This document shows positions 45,779-55,906 of a stretch of DNA of 64,000 nucleotides, piece by piece. A program made the position numbers and the translations under genes. The notes beneath the pieces were generated by a model. It did not search any database. It had not been told where the DNA came from and saw only the letters and a list, made by a program, of their open reading frames with translations. Position 1 is the first letter of the stretch; each line of letters starts with the position of its first letter. Source of the stretch: Bordetella genomosp. 13 (GTDB lineage Bacteria > Pseudomonadota > Gammaproteobacteria > Burkholderiales > Burkholderiaceae_B); contig NZ_CP021111.1 of the NCBI RefSeq assembly GCF_002119665.1, positions 4,216,001-4,280,000 of the forward strand, read 5' to 3'.

Positions 45779-46966
45779 TCAGGCTCCCGGCGCGGCCGGC
45801 GCCTTGGCCCCCTCGCCCGTCACCACCTTGTCGCCCTCCTGCAGGCCTTCCAGCACCTGGGCGTCGACGTTGTTGTTCAGCCCCACCTTGATGCGGCGCT
45901 CGACCGGCTGGCCGTCCGCGCCGACCACGCGCACGGTGCGGGTGCCGTCCTCGTTGCGCGCGCCCAGCGCCGCAGACGGCACCACCAGCGCGCCGGGCGC
46001 CTCGCCCAGCACCACGAACACCTGCGCCGTCATCGAGATGCGCAGCCTGCCGTCGGGATTGGGCACCTCGAACAGGCCGTTGTAGTACACGGCCTGCGAC
46101 GACGAACTGGTGGTCGAGGCGCTGCTCATCAGCGAATTCGAGTCGTCTTTCTGGATCGAGTCGGGCGCGGGTTCGACCGCGCGCAGGCTGCCGTAGTAGC
46201 GCTTGTCCGGTTCGCCCAGGATGGTGAAGTAGGCCTTCTGCCCCGGCTGGACGCGGGTCACGTCGGCCTCGGAGATCTGCGCCTTCACCGTCATGGTCTC
46301 GACCTGCGCCACCTTGATGATGGTCGGCGCGGTCTGGAACGAGTTCACGGTCTGGCCCTCCTTGGTGACCACGGCCACCACGGTGCCGTCGATGGGCGAG
46401 CTGATGCGCGTGTAGCCCAGGTTGACCTTGGCCGTGTCCACCTCGATCTCGGCCTGCACGATCTGCGCCTGCAACGACGCGATCTCGGCGCGGGTCACAG
46501 CCAGCGTCGCCTCGGCGGCCTCGTAGTCCTCGCGCGAGCTGGCGTCGGCCGCCAGCATCTCGCGCTGGCGGCGAAAGGCCAGTTCCGCCTGGCGCAGCGT
46601 CGCCTGCTTGGCGGTGAGGTCGGCGCGGCGGGTATTCAGGGTGGCTTGCGCGGTGCGCAGGTCGTTCTGCTGGGTCAGGTCATCGATCTCGGCCACCAGC
46701 TGGCCGCGCGTCACCCGATCGCCCAACTGCACCTTCAGCGATTTCAACTGCCCGGTGGCCTGCGCGCCGACGCTGACCTGCCGGAACGCCTCGAGCGTGC
46801 CGCTGGCCAACACGCTGTCCTCCATATCGGCGCGCCGCACCTCCGCGGTGGAGAAGGAAGGAGCGGGCGGCGGCGAGAAGAACGCCCATCTGACGGTCAT
46901 GGCCACGAGTAGCAGCGCTACGGCGATCAGCACATAGCGCCTGGTCTTGCCGGACTTGGGTTTCAT
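45779..46966 (-). CDS. macA: MacA-type periplasmic adaptor
   Basis: This 395-residue membrane fusion protein has an N-terminal TM anchor ([15 protein letters not shown]), barrel-sandwich lipoyl halves, a long coiled-coil hairpin (about residues 95-190) and beta-barrel. It ends with an Ala/Pro-rich tail. It connects MacB to the outer-membrane channel and stimulates its ATPase. I choose ATG 46966 ([10 protein letters not shown]). It is the first gene of the operon; the specific substrate is unknown, though a pyoverdine-like or macrolide role is known for relatives. Confidence 0.93.
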   Translation of the reverse strand: MKPKSGKTRRYVLIAVALLLVAMTVRWAFFSPPPAPSFSTAEVRRADMEDSVLASGTLEAFRQVSVGAQATGQLKSLKVQLGDRVTRGQLVAEIDDLTQQNDLRTAQATLNTRRADLTAKQATLRQAELAFRRQREMLAADASSREDYEAAEATLAVTRAEIASLQAQIVQAEIEVDTAKVNLGYTRISSPIDGTVVAVVTKEGQTVNSFQTAPTIIKVAQVETMTVKAQISEADVTRVQPGQKAYFTILGEPDKRYYGSLRAVEPAPDSIQKDDSNSLMSSASTTSSSSQAVYYNGLFEVPNPDGRLRISMTAQVFVVLGEAPGALVVPSAALGARNEDGTRTVRVVGADGQPVERRIKVGLNNNVDAQVLEGLQEGDKVVTGEGAKAPAAPGA

Positions 46967-47249
46967 CGATAGCTGAGTTGTGAGCAATACGGCCGGATTC
47001 TACTGGGCCGATCATGGCATTCCCGGTATGCGGCGTTGCACGGAGGACACAAAAGCAAAAACGGTCATCCTGGGATGCAACGAGACGATACGGCTGCGAT
47101 CTGCCGGGAATCGGTTGCGAACCTGCCGACAGTATCACGCGATCTGCACGCTATCCGACGCGCCGTTGTAACAGGACAGGCCGCATGCAACAGCGCAGGC
47201 GCATCGACAATGCCGGACGAAGGGAACAGAATGAAGAAAATTACAAGCC

Positions 47250-48470
47250 GTGCCTACCTCCCTTCCCCCACGCCCGTCGCGCACTGCCCACGGCCCCGAA
47301 TTCTCCGGGGCCGCGTATTTGTGCGTGTTGGCCATGCTGAATCACGTGGCGCTTACGGGCGGCCGGATCACCGTCTCGCTAACCGCGCTAGGGCTGGGCC
47401 TGTCCACGCTGGAGGTCGGCACGCTGGTCGCGGTATTCGCGGTGCTGCCCATGCTGGCTTCCGTGCATGCCGGACGCTGGGTAGACAAGATCGGCGTCGT
47501 GCGGCCGCTGGTCATCGGCACCGGCCTCTGCTCGGTCGGCACCCTGCTGCCTTTCGCCTGGCAGACGCAGACCAGCCTGTTGATCGCATCGTGCTGCATA
47601 GGCATCGGCTTCATGCTGCACCAGGTCGCCACCCAGGACATGCTGGGGCACGCGGCGTCGGACCGCCGGCTGCGCAATTTCTCGTGGCTGTCGCTGGCGC
47701 TGGCCGCCTCGGGCTTCAGCGGTCCGTTGATTGCCGGGTTGGCCATCGACCATCTGGGCAGTCGCCTGGCGTTTGGCGCGCTGGCCCTGGGGCCCCTGAT
47801 TTCAGTGGTAGGGCTGTACCTGCTGCGACGGCCCCTGTGCGAGTTCAGCGCCGGACTCACCGCCGCCCATCGCCCGCCGGAAACGCGGCCGCGCCTTTCC
47901 GAGATCCTGGCCGTGCCGGCGCTGCGCCGCATCATGCTGGTCAACACCATCCTGTCGGGCGCCTGGGACACCCACCTCTTCGTCGTACCCATCTACGGCA
48001 CGCGCATCGGGCTGTCCGCGACGACGATCGGCATCATACTCGCGGCCTTCGCGGCCGCTACGTTCGTCATCCGCCTTCTTCTGCCCTTTATCCAGAGCCG
48101 GGTCCGGTCGTGGACCATGGTCCGCACGGCGATGGTCACGGCCGCGGTGGATTTCGTGGTTTATCCGCTGTTCCAGGACGTAGGCGTGCTGATCGGCCTG
48201 TCTTTCGTGCTGGGGCTGGCATTGGGCATGTGCCAGCCCAGCATGCTGGCGCTGCTGCACCAGCACAGTCCCCCGGGGCGCGCCGCCGAGGCGGTGGGCC
48301 TGCGGATGGCGCTGATCAACGGGTCGCAGGTCTCTCTGCCGTTGACGTTCGGCGCGCTCGGTGCACTAATCGGGGTGGCGCCCCTGTTCTGGGCCTACGC
48401 CGCCGCGCTGGCGGTGGGAGGCTGGTTCAATCGCCATCCCCCGCAAGAAACCTCAGAATCCCCTCCGTGA
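47250..48470 (+). CDS. MFS transporter
   Basis: This 406-residue, about 12-helix permease has the A-like motif GRWVDKIG between TM2 and TM3 (about residues 76-83). It has no nearby pathway gene to suggest a substrate. The start is uncertain: in this frame the first start after an in-frame TGA (47232) is GTG 47250, which lacks a good ribosome site, while a well-placed AAGGGA-ATG at 47231 is in another frame. ATG 47334 is inside TM1. The stop overlaps the next gene by GTGA. Confidence 0.85.
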   Translation: MPTSLPPRPSRTAHGPEFSGAAYLCVLAMLNHVALTGGRITVSLTALGLGLSTLEVGTLVAVFAVLPMLASVHAGRWVDKIGVVRPLVIGTGLCSVGTLLPFAWQTQTSLLIASCCIGIGFMLHQVATQDMLGHAASDRRLRNFSWLSLALAASGFSGPLIAGLAIDHLGSRLAFGALALGPLISVVGLYLLRRPLCEFSAGLTAAHRPPETRPRLSEILAVPALRRIMLVNTILSGAWDTHLFVVPIYGTRIGLSATTIGIILAAFAAATFVIRLLLPFIQSRVRSWTMVRTAMVTAAVDFVVYPLFQDVGVLIGLSFVLGLALGMCQPSMLALLHQHSPPGRAAEAVGLRMALINGSQVSLPLTFGALGALIGVAPLFWAYAAALAVGGWFNRHPPQETSESPP

Positions 48471-49135
48471 AGTCGTCTTCCTCGCCACCCGCCTCGGACA
48501 TCAGCAATCCCGCCGCGCTGCCTTTTCGCCTATGGACGGCGGACGAGCGGCGCGCGTCGATGGAGCAGGCGCTGAAGGACTGGCAGCCCGGCCAGGACGT
48601 GTGGATCTATGGCTACGGCTCGCTGATCTGGCGTCCCGAGTTCGACTACGAAGAGCGCCGACTGGCGAACCTGCGCGGCCATCATCGCGCGTTGTGCCTG
48701 TGGTCGCGGGTCAACCGAGGCACGCCCGAGTGTCCCGGCCTGGTGTTCGGACTGGACCGCGGCGGCTCGTGCCGCGGAGTGGTGTACCGGCTGGCCGGCG
48801 CGCAGGTGCCCCAGTTCTTTCCGGCGCTGTGGGACCGCGAGATGTCGACCGGCGCCTACCTGCCGCGCTGGCTCAAGTGCAGCACCGACCAGGGCGACGT
48901 GAAAGCGCTGGTATTCGTCATGAACCGGGCCAATCCGGCCTACATCAGCGCTTTGCCCGAAGAAGAGCTGGTCGCCATCGTGCGGCGCGCGACGGGGCGG
49001 TACGGCGCCTGCATCGACTATGTGGTCGAGACGGCGCGCGCGTTGCGCGGCGCGGGCATCCGCGACAGCCGCCTCGAATCCATCGCCGCCCTGCTCGACG
49101 CCAGCTCGGCGGCCCTGCCCGAAGAGCAGGGCTGA
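48467..49135 (+). CDS. ChaC-like gamma-glutamylcyclotransferase
   Basis: This 222-residue member of the GGCT/ChaC group cleaves gamma-glutamyl groups, typically from glutathione, to give 5-oxoproline. The substrate-binding loop is IYGYGSLIW, and the likely catalytic acid is E in WDREMSTGAYLPRWL. GTG 48467 overlaps the MFS stop (GTGA), so the two are translationally coupled; the MFS might handle the products, but this is inference. Confidence 0.88.
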   Translation: MKSSSSPPASDISNPAALPFRLWTADERRASMEQALKDWQPGQDVWIYGYGSLIWRPEFDYEERRLANLRGHHRALCLWSRVNRGTPECPGLVFGLDRGGSCRGVVYRLAGAQVPQFFPALWDREMSTGAYLPRWLKCSTDQGDVKALVFVMNRANPAYISALPEEELVAIVRRATGRYGACIDYVVETARALRGAGIRDSRLESIAALLDASSAALPEEQG

Positions 49136-49204
49136 GCGCCGGCCGCGGCGCGGCGGGCCGAGGCGGTACACTCGAACCTTCCCGCCGTCACCGCATTCTT
49201 CCCC

Positions 49205-49834
49205 ATGTCCGTATCCGACCTGCGCCAGAGCTACGACAAAGGCGTGCTGCTGGAAAGCGCGGCCGCCGCTTCCCCCTTCGACCAATTCGCGCGCTGGTTC
49301 GACGAGGCGCTGGCCGCGGGCGTGCCCGAACCCAACGCGATGACCCTGGCCACGGTAGACGCCCAGGGCCAGCCGTCGGCTCGCATCGTGCTCATCAAGG
49401 GCTACGACCCCAGCGGATTCATGTTCTTCACCAACTACGAGTCGCGCAAGGGCAACGACCTGGCCGTCAATCCGCGCGCGGCGCTGCTGTTCTTCTGGCA
49501 GCCGCTCGAGCGCCAGGTGCGCATCGAGGGCCGGGTGCAGTTCGCCGAGCCGCACGAATCCGATCTTTACTACCACAGCCGGCCGATCGGCTCGCGCATC
49601 GGCGCGTGGGCGTCCGAACAGAGCCGGCCCGTCACGCGCGAGGCGCTCGAGGCCCGCGAACGCGAGTTCCGCGAGCGCTATGGCGACCAGCCGCCGCGGC
49701 CGTCGCACTGGGGCGGCTACCGTCTGGTGCCCACGTCCTTCGAGTTCTGGCAGGGCCGTCCGTCGCGCCTGCACGACCGGCTGCGCTATCTGCCCGACGG
49801 CGCGGGCTGGCGGATCGACCGCCTCGCGCCCTGA
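49205..49834 (+). CDS. pdxH: Pyridoxamine/pyridoxine 5'-phosphate oxidase
   Basis: PdxH oxidises PNP or PMP to the cofactor PLP with FMN. The 209-residue protein has [24 protein letters not shown] (FMN binding), RQVRIEGRV, and the closing [17 protein letters not shown] typical of the family. It is of normal length and is followed 16 nt later by a flavin reductase, with which it may be co-transcribed. Confidence 0.96.
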   Translation: MSVSDLRQSYDKGVLLESAAAASPFDQFARWFDEALAAGVPEPNAMTLATVDAQGQPSARIVLIKGYDPSGFMFFTNYESRKGNDLAVNPRAALLFFWQPLERQVRIEGRVQFAEPHESDLYYHSRPIGSRIGAWASEQSRPVTREALEAREREFRERYGDQPPRPSHWGGYRLVPTSFEFWQGRPSRLHDRLRYLPDGAGWRIDRLAP

Positions 49835-49850
49835 AATTCCCGCCGCACCG

Positions 49851-50363
49851 ATGTCATCTGCCTCTGTTCCCGGCTTCGACGCCCGCTATTTCCGCAATGC
49901 ACTGGGGCGCTTCGCCACCGGCGTCACGGTGGTCAGCGCCGCCGCGCCCGATGGCACGCCCGTCGGCCTGACGGTCAGTTCGTTCAACTCCGTCTCGCTG
50001 AACCCGCCCCTGGTGCTGTGGAGCCTGTCGCTGGCCTCGTCCTCGCTGGCCCTGTTCCGGCAATGCGAGCGCTATGTGGTCAACGTGCTGTCGGCCGAGC
50101 AGATCGCGCTGGCGCGACGCTTCGCCACCGGCAAGAGCCACGAACGGTTCGCCGGACTGCCGGCCTGCCATGCGCCTCGCGGCACGCCCATGCTGGCCGA
50201 TTGCGCCGCCTGGTTCGAATGCGGCAACCGCAGCCAGTATGCCGAGGGCGACCACCTGATCATGGTCGGAGAGGTGCTGCACTGCGGCCACAGCGACGCC
50301 GCGCCGCTGGTGTTCCATGCCGGCGGCTTCGACTTGACCCCCGCCTCGCAACGCCAGGAATGA
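49851..50363 (+). CDS. Flavin reductase-like FMN-binding protein
   Basis: This 170-residue split-barrel flavoprotein resembles the reductase component of two-component monooxygenases. Typical segments are [16 protein letters not shown] and [22 protein letters not shown]. It supplies reduced flavin or acts as an independent flavin reductase; no oxygenase partner is adjacent, and the nearest flavin monooxygenases here are single-component. ATG 49851 is taken as start. Confidence 0.9.
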   Translation: MSSASVPGFDARYFRNALGRFATGVTVVSAAAPDGTPVGLTVSSFNSVSLNPPLVLWSLSLASSSLALFRQCERYVVNVLSAEQIALARRFATGKSHERFAGLPACHAPRGTPMLADCAAWFECGNRSQYAEGDHLIMVGEVLHCGHSDAAPLVFHAGGFDLTPASQRQE

Positions 50364-50427
50364 ACATGAACGTTTCCGGGCCGGCCGCAGGCTTTTCCAC
50401 CGAAGCCCGCTCGGGCTGATTATTGCA

Positions 50428-51543
50428 ATGAGCACTGACATCGACTGCATCGTCATCGGTGCCGGCGTCGTGGGCCTGGCCGTGGCCCGCGTGCTGGCGC
50501 TGCAGGGCCGCGAGGTGCTGGTGGCCGACGCCGCGGAAGGCATCGGCACCGGCACCAGCTCGCGCAATTCCGAAGTCATCCACGCCGGCATCTACTATGC
50601 GGCCGGCAGCCTGAAGGCGCGCCTGTGCGTGCGCGGCAAGCATCTGCTGTACGAGTACTGCGCCCAGCGCGGCGTGCCGTACAAGCGGCTGGGCAAGCTG
50701 ATCGTGGCAACGTCCGACGACGAGGCCGCGCAGCTCGAAGGCATCGCCGCACGCGCGCTGGCCAACGGCGTGGACGACATGCAGCACATCGACGCCGCGG
50801 CCGCGCGGCGGCTGGAACCGGCACTGCGCTGCACCGCCGCGCTGGTGTCCCCATCCACGGGCATCGTCGACAGCCATGCGCTGATGCTGGCCTACCAGGG
50901 CGACGCCGAGAACGCCGGCGCGCAGTGCGTGTTCCACACGCCCATGCGGTCCGCGCGCGTGCGGCCCGGCGGCGGCTTCGAGGTGGAATTCGGCGGCGCG
51001 GAGGCCATGACGCTGTCCTGCAACGTGCTGATCAATGCGGCCGGCCTGCACGCGCCCAGCCTGGCGCGCCGCATCGAGGGCCTGCCCGCCGGCACCGTGC
51101 CGCGCGAATACCTGTGCAAGGGCAGCTACTTCACCCTGTCGGGCCGCGCGCCGTTCTCGCGCCTGATCTATCCCGCACCCGCGCCCAACCACGCCGGCCT
51201 GGGCGTGCACCTGACGCTGGACATGGGCGGCCAGGCCAAGTTCGGCCCCGATACAGAATGGATCGAGACCGAGGACTACACGCTGGACGCGCGCCGCGCC
51301 GAAGTGTTCTACGATGCGGTGCGCCGCTACTGGCCCGCCCTGCCCGACGGCGCGCTGGCGCCGGGGTACACGGGCATCCGACCCAAGATCTCGGGCCCGA
51401 ACGACCCGGCCGCCGACTTCGCCATCGACGGCCCCGCCGTGCATGGCGTGGCCGGCCTGGTGAACCTGTACGGAATCGAATCCCCGGGCCTGACCGCCAG
51501 CCTGGCCATCGCCGAAGAAACCCTGCAGCGCCTCAACCCCTGA
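50428..51543 (+). CDS. lhgO: L-2-hydroxyglutarate oxidase-like FAD enzyme
   Basis: This 371-residue DAO-family flavoprotein has [18 protein letters not shown] at the N terminus and [15 protein letters not shown], a motif shared with LhgO/L2HGDH. It probably oxidises L-2-hydroxyglutarate or a related 2-hydroxy acid, passing electrons to quinone. The closing [10 protein letters not shown] and [15 protein letters not shown] also match. It is 16 nt upstream of purU. Substrate identity is by family resemblance only. Confidence 0.87.
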   Translation: MSTDIDCIVIGAGVVGLAVARVLALQGREVLVADAAEGIGTGTSSRNSEVIHAGIYYAAGSLKARLCVRGKHLLYEYCAQRGVPYKRLGKLIVATSDDEAAQLEGIAARALANGVDDMQHIDAAAARRLEPALRCTAALVSPSTGIVDSHALMLAYQGDAENAGAQCVFHTPMRSARVRPGGGFEVEFGGAEAMTLSCNVLINAAGLHAPSLARRIEGLPAGTVPREYLCKGSYFTLSGRAPFSRLIYPAPAPNHAGLGVHLTLDMGGQAKFGPDTEWIETEDYTLDARRAEVFYDAVRRYWPALPDGALAPGYTGIRPKISGPNDPAADFAIDGPAVHGVAGLVNLYGIESPGLTASLAIAEETLQRLNP

Positions 51544-51559
51544 TCCGCCCTACTCCGCC

Positions 51560-52414
51560 ATGCAGCACAACGACTACATCCTGACCCTGTCCTGCCCCGA
51601 CCGCACCGGCATCGTGTACCGCGTCAGCGGCCTGCTGTTCGACCTGGGCTGCAACATCCTGGATTCGCAGCAGTTCGGCGACGATGAAACGGGCCGGTTC
51701 TTCCTGCGCGTGCACTTCGACCTGCCGCCGGCGGCGGCCGAAGAAACGCTGCGCGAGCGCTTCGCGGCACTGGCGGACGGCTATGCCATGGAATGGCAGA
51801 TCCACGACGCCCGCCAGAAGCCGCGTCTGCTGATCATGGTCAGCAAGCAGGGCCACTGCCTGAACGACCTGCTGTTCCGCGTGCGTAGCGGCCACCTGCG
51901 TGCCGAGGTGGCGGCCATCGTGTCGAACCACAACGACTACGCCTCGCTGGCCGCCTCGTACGGGATCCCGTTCCACCATCTACCGGTCACTCCCGAAACG
52001 AAGGACCAGCAGGAACGCCAGGTGCTGGAACTGGTGGAGCGCGAACGCATCGACCTGGTGGTGCTGGCCCGCTACATGCAGATCCTGTCGGCCGAGATGT
52101 GCCGGGCCCTGGAAGGCCGCGCAATCAACATCCACCACAGCTTCCTGCCCAGCTTCAAGGGCGCCCGCCCCTACCACCAGGCCCACGCCCGCGGCGTGAA
52201 GATCATCGGGGCGACGGCGCATTACGTGACGTCGGACCTGGACGAAGGTCCGATCATCGAGCAGGACATCGAACGAGTGGACCATACGATGACGGCGCAG
52301 CAGCTCACCCAGGTGGGCAGCGACGTGGAATCGCTCGTGCTCGCACGGGCCGTGCGCAGCCACGTCGAACATCGGATCCTGTTGAATCGCAATCGGACTG
52401 TCGTGTTTCGATAG
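51560..52414 (+). CDS. purU: Formyltetrahydrofolate deformylase
   Basis: PurU hydrolyses 10-formyl-THF to formate and THF. The 284-residue protein has an N-terminal ACT domain (LTLSCPDRTGIVYRVSGLL) and a C-terminal formyltransferase domain with NIHHSFLPSFKGARPY and the catalytic-region GATAHYVTSDLDEGPII. It is the last gene before the E/F repeat region. Confidence 0.95.
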   Translation: MQHNDYILTLSCPDRTGIVYRVSGLLFDLGCNILDSQQFGDDETGRFFLRVHFDLPPAAAEETLRERFAALADGYAMEWQIHDARQKPRLLIMVSKQGHCLNDLLFRVRSGHLRAEVAAIVSNHNDYASLAASYGIPFHHLPVTPETKDQQERQVLELVERERIDLVVLARYMQILSAEMCRALEGRAINIHHSFLPSFKGARPYHQAHARGVKIIGATAHYVTSDLDEGPIIEQDIERVDHTMTAQQLTQVGSDVESLVLARAVRSHVEHRILLNRNRTVVFR

Positions 52415-52461
52415 CGTCCTTTGTCGGGCTCACGGTGGGTCGTTCTGTTGTTCCGTCTGGC

Positions 52462-52639
52462 GGGCTTTGTTTGGGTTCTTAAGTGGCCTCTGTATGGCCT
52501 GCCCACCCGCGCCGGCCAAGTCGTCGGGCTCGGGCGCGCCATCAGGCGCCCTCGGCCCCCTGCGGGGGCTCCCCCTCCTCCAATTGGCCGGCACGGGCGG
52601 GCAGGCCATACAGAGGCCAGTTAAAACTCAAGCCGTCGC
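52462..52639. repeat. About 178-bp inverted duplicate (partner 41188-41364), contains element E
   Basis: The region is the reverse-complement twin of the element D block, 11.3 kb away. The match stops abruptly at both ends. Confidence 0.88.
52486..52617. repeat. Palindromic element copy E
   Basis: Arms 52486-52515 and 52588-52617 carry the same sequence as those of copy D. The core is reversed and has the alternative GCCCCC/GGGGGC hairpin. It sits in the convergent purU/GH15 gap. The 240 nt between the E and F blocks hold no gene I can support. Confidence 0.88.
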
Positions 52640-52879
52640 GCGGTGGTACAGGGGCGGGCCGTTGCAATGAAGCGGCTGTGTCGGGTTGCATGCATCCAGG
52701 GGCATACGTTCGAGTTGCGGCACATCGTGCCATGCGCGGACCACAGCTTTCGCATGCAGAAAGGGAAGACGGGCTTGGCATGTCGACCGACTGTGCTCCT
52801 GGCGAAGAGACGCTCCGGCATGCCGAGGGCCACGGCTCTTGGCAAGCAATGCACCTGACGCTCAATGGTAGTGAGCACG

Positions 52880-53125
52880 CTGCTCACGGCATGCAGTTGC
52901 TTATCGGCCGCCGCATGACGCTGAAAAAGTCCTCGTGCGGGCTCGAATGGGTCGCGACGGCCAATTGGAGGAGGGGAAGCCGCGTAGCGGCCGAGGGCGC
53001 CTGATGGCGCGCCCGAGCCCGACGACTTGGCCGGGAGCGGCCCATTCGAGCCCGCACGAGGACGGCTTCCGAGCGTTATCGTCAACGATGAGACGCCGCT
53101 TCCAAGTCACGAATCGTCAACGACA
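52880..53125. repeat. 246-bp inverted duplicate (partner 38258-38503), contains element F
   Basis: This is the reverse-complement twin of the element C block, about 14.6 kb away, and of the same length. Confidence 0.85.
52929..53063. repeat. Palindromic element copy F
   Basis: Arms 52929-52951 and 53041-53063 are a perfect 23-bp inverted repeat identical to the outer arms of copy C. The core, 52958-53033, is in forward orientation: CGGCCAATTGGAG, hairpin GCCGC-GTA-GCGGC (52979-52991), hairpin GGGCGCC-TGAT-GGCGCGCCC, then GACTTGGCCG. Confidence 0.9.
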
Positions 53126-53160
53126 ACCCTCAAGCACACCCAGCAAGCTGCAACAGCCGC

Positions 53161-54984
53161 TCACTCCCGCGGCGCCCGGCGAGTGGACCGCTGCCGCGCC
53201 GGGCCATTCGCGCGGCTCAGGTTGTAGGCCGTGTTCACCAGCCCGATGTGCGAGAACCCTTGCGGGAAATTGCCCAGCATGCGGCGCCGCCCCACATCGT
53301 ATTCCTCGGAGAGCAGCCCCAGGTCGTTGCGCATGCTCAGCAGCCTGTCGAACATCCGGTTCGCGTCGTCCAGCCGCCCTTGCAGCACGTACGCGTCCGC
53401 CAGCCAGAAACTGCAGGCCAGGAAGACGCCCTCGTCGCCGGGCAGCCCGTCGTCCGTCTGGTCCGGCAGATAGCGCAGCAGCAGGCCATTGCGCAGCAGG
53501 TCTTCTTCCACCGCGCGTATCGTGCCCTGCACGCGCGGATCGTCGCAAGGCAGGAAGCCGACCTGCGGAATCAGCAGCAGGCTGGCGTCCAGCGCCTTGC
53601 CGCCATAGAACTGCACGAACGTGTTGCGGTGCGGATCGTAGCCCTTGGCGCAGATGTCGTGGTGGATCTCGTCGCGCAGGCGCATCCAGCGGTCCACCGG
53701 GCCCTTCAGGCCGAACTGCTCGCATGACTTGATGGCACGGTCGAAGGCCACCCAGCACATCAGGCGCGAGTGCGTGAAGGCGCGCCTCGGGCCGCGCACT
53801 TCCCAGATGCCGTGGTCCAGGCTCTTCCACAACGTTTCCAGTGGATTGATCAGCGCGTTCTGCAGGCGCCACGCTTCGGCCAGCGGCGCCAGGTCCGCGG
53901 CGCGCGCGGCGTGCAGCGTTTCGACCAGCTCGCCGTACACGTCCAGTTGCAGTTGGCCCGCCGCCTCGTTGCCCACTCGCACCGGCTTGCTGCCTTCATA
54001 GCCGGGCAGCCACGGCACCTCGTGCTCGGGCAGCCAGCGTTCGCCCGAGATGCCGTACATGATCTGCATCTGGCTAGGATGGCCGGCCACCGCGCGCAGC
54101 AGCCATTGGCGCCAGGCTTCCGCCTCTTCGCGGTAGCCTGCATTGAGCAGCGCATACAGCGTCAGCGACGAATCACGCAGCCAGCAATAGCGGTAGTCCC
54201 AGTTGCGGGCGCCGCCCAGTTCCTCGGGCAGTCCCATGGTGGGCGCGGCGATGATGCCGCCGGTGGGTTCGAAGGTCAGCAGCTTTAGCGTGATCAGCGA
54301 GCGCACCACCGCGTCGCGCCGCTCGTCGGCGGGACCATCCCAATGGCAATGGCGCGCCCACTGCTGCCACCACGAGATCGTGCGGTCCATGCTTTCCAGC
54401 CGGTCCGGCACGAAGTGGGGCGTCTGGTGCGAGGGATGGTACGAGAGCGTGAAGGGCACCGTCTGGCCCTCGCGCACCGTGAAATGGGACACGCTGCGCA
54501 TGTCCTCGCCCTTGAGTGGCACCGCGGTATGCAGCTCCACCGCGTCCGGGCCCGAGATCGCGCTCAAGCCATAGTCGCGGCGGCGCACCCAGGGCACGGC
54601 CTGCCCGTAGTTGAAGCGCAGCACCAGTTCCATGTCCATGTCCACGGTGCCCTGCAGGCCGCAGACGATGCGCACCACGTCCACGCGCGACTCTTCGTTG
54701 CTGATGGGCATGAAGTCGCAGACCTTCACCGTGCCCGTGGTCGTTTCATGGTAGGTCTCGAGCACCGCCGTGTCGTGGACGTAGCGGCGGCGCGTGCGGG
54801 CCTCGCGGGGATTGGCGGGCGCCAGCAGCCAGTGGCCATGCCGCTCGTCGCCCAGCAGCGCGGCGAAGCACGCCGGCGAATCGAAGTGCGGCAGGCACAG
54901 CCAGTCGATCGAGCCGTCGCGCCCGACCAGCGCGGCCGACAGCATGTTGCCGATCACGCCATAGTCTTCCAGGGGTTTGGACAT
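53161..54984 (-). CDS. Glycoside hydrolase family 15-like protein
   Basis: This 607-residue protein has the GH15/glucoamylase-trehalase (alpha/alpha)6 fold, with the N-terminal beta domain opening DYGVIGNMLSAALVGRDGSIDWLCLP and the conserved catalytic-region motif GGARNWDYRYCWLRDSSLTLYALL. Relatives act on alpha-glucans, maltose or trehalose. No signal peptide is seen, so it is probably cytoplasmic. It lies 100 nt downstream of an SDR gene on the same strand and may share its transcript. Confidence 0.88.
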   Translation of the reverse strand: MSKPLEDYGVIGNMLSAALVGRDGSIDWLCLPHFDSPACFAALLGDERHGHWLLAPANPREARTRRRYVHDTAVLETYHETTTGTVKVCDFMPISNEESRVDVVRIVCGLQGTVDMDMELVLRFNYGQAVPWVRRRDYGLSAISGPDAVELHTAVPLKGEDMRSVSHFTVREGQTVPFTLSYHPSHQTPHFVPDRLESMDRTISWWQQWARHCHWDGPADERRDAVVRSLITLKLLTFEPTGGIIAAPTMGLPEELGGARNWDYRYCWLRDSSLTLYALLNAGYREEAEAWRQWLLRAVAGHPSQMQIMYGISGERWLPEHEVPWLPGYEGSKPVRVGNEAAGQLQLDVYGELVETLHAARAADLAPLAEAWRLQNALINPLETLWKSLDHGIWEVRGPRRAFTHSRLMCWVAFDRAIKSCEQFGLKGPVDRWMRLRDEIHHDICAKGYDPHRNTFVQFYGGKALDASLLLIPQVGFLPCDDPRVQGTIRAVEEDLLRNGLLLRYLPDQTDDGLPGDEGVFLACSFWLADAYVLQGRLDDANRMFDRLLSMRNDLGLLSEEYDVGRRRMLGNFPQGFSHIGLVNTAYNLSRANGPARQRSTRRAPRE

Positions 54985-55084
54985 ATCCCTCGGCCCTCCT
55001 CCGGCCGGACCCGCGGCGCAGCCAGCGCTGGCCGGTGCCGGACAGCGCCTCGCCGCGGGTCGCGGACGCGCCGGCGGCCGTCGG

Positions 55085-55906
55085 TCAGCCCGCTCCGCGG
55101 AACTCGGGGTACAGCGTCATGCCGCCGTCCACGAACAGCGTGGCGCCCGTCACGTAGTCGGATGCGTCGGAACTCAGCCACACGGCCGCGCGGCCGATGT
55201 CGTCGGGCTCCCCGATGCGGCCATACGGAATCAGCTTCAACAGCTCGGACATGGCTTCGTCCGTGCCCCACGCCTCTTTGTTGATGGGCGTGCGGATGGC
55301 CCCCGGGGCGATGCTGTTCACGCGGATCTTGCGCGGCGCCAGCTCTTGCGCCAGGGAGCGCATCAACAGCGCCACGCCGCCCTTGGAGGCCGCGTAGTTG
55401 GCCTGGAAGGCCCACGGGATGACCTCGTGCACCGAACTCATGAAGATGATCTTGCCCGCGGAGGCGCCTTTGGGCGGCGGCTCGGGCCAGCGCGCCAGGA
55501 AGGCGCGGGCGGCCGCGCGGGCGCACAGGAAGTAGCCGGTCAGGTTGACGTCGATGACGTCGCGCCATTGCGCCAGCGTCATGTCCTGTATGGGCGCGGG
55601 CTTCTCGATGCCGGCGTTGTTGACCAGGATGTCCAGTTCTCCCAGGCGGTCGCGCGCATCGGCGAACATCCGTTCGACGTCGTCTTCGCGGCTGACGTCC
55701 CCCTTCACGGGACATGCCGTGCCGCCGGCCTGCTCGATCTGGGCCACCACGTCGGCGGCGCGTTTCGCGCCGTCCTCGGTGTCGCGATGATTGATCGCCA
55801 CCCGCGCGCCGGCCTCGGCAAGCGCGACCGCCACCGCCCGGCCGATGCCGGACGTCGCGCCGGTGACCAGGGCCACGCGGCCCTGCAATTCTGCTGTCTG
55901 GGGCAT
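55085..55906 (-). CDS. SDR-family oxidoreductase, glucose 1-dehydrogenase-like
   Basis: This 273-residue classical short-chain dehydrogenase has TGATSGIG (cofactor), NNAG, the catalytic Ser in FMSSVHEV and YAASK for the Tyr-Lys pair. It ends YVTGATLFVDGGMTLYPEFRG. Closest resemblance is to glucose 1-dehydrogenase-type SDRs; with the adjacent GH15 gene this would fit release and oxidation of glucose, which is inference. ATG 55906 has GGAGG five bases upstream. Confidence 0.88.
   Translation of the reverse strand: MPQTAELQGRVALVTGATSGIGRAVAVALAEAGARVAINHRDTEDGAKRAADVVAQIEQAGGTACPVKGDVSREDDVERMFADARDRLGELDILVNNAGIEKPAPIQDMTLAQWRDVIDVNLTGYFLCARAAARAFLARWPEPPPKGASAGKIIFMSSVHEVIPWAFQANYAASKGGVALLMRSLAQELAPRKIRVNSIAPGAIRTPINKEAWGTDEAMSELLKLIPYGRIGEPDDIGRAAVWLSSDASDYVTGATLFVDGGMTLYPEFRGAG

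Noticed and set aside
47036..48466. Long plus-strand frame joined to the ChaC-like gene
   Set aside because: The first 1.4 kb is out of frame with the MFS transporter and has Arg/Pro-rich shadow composition; only the part from 48467 is coding.
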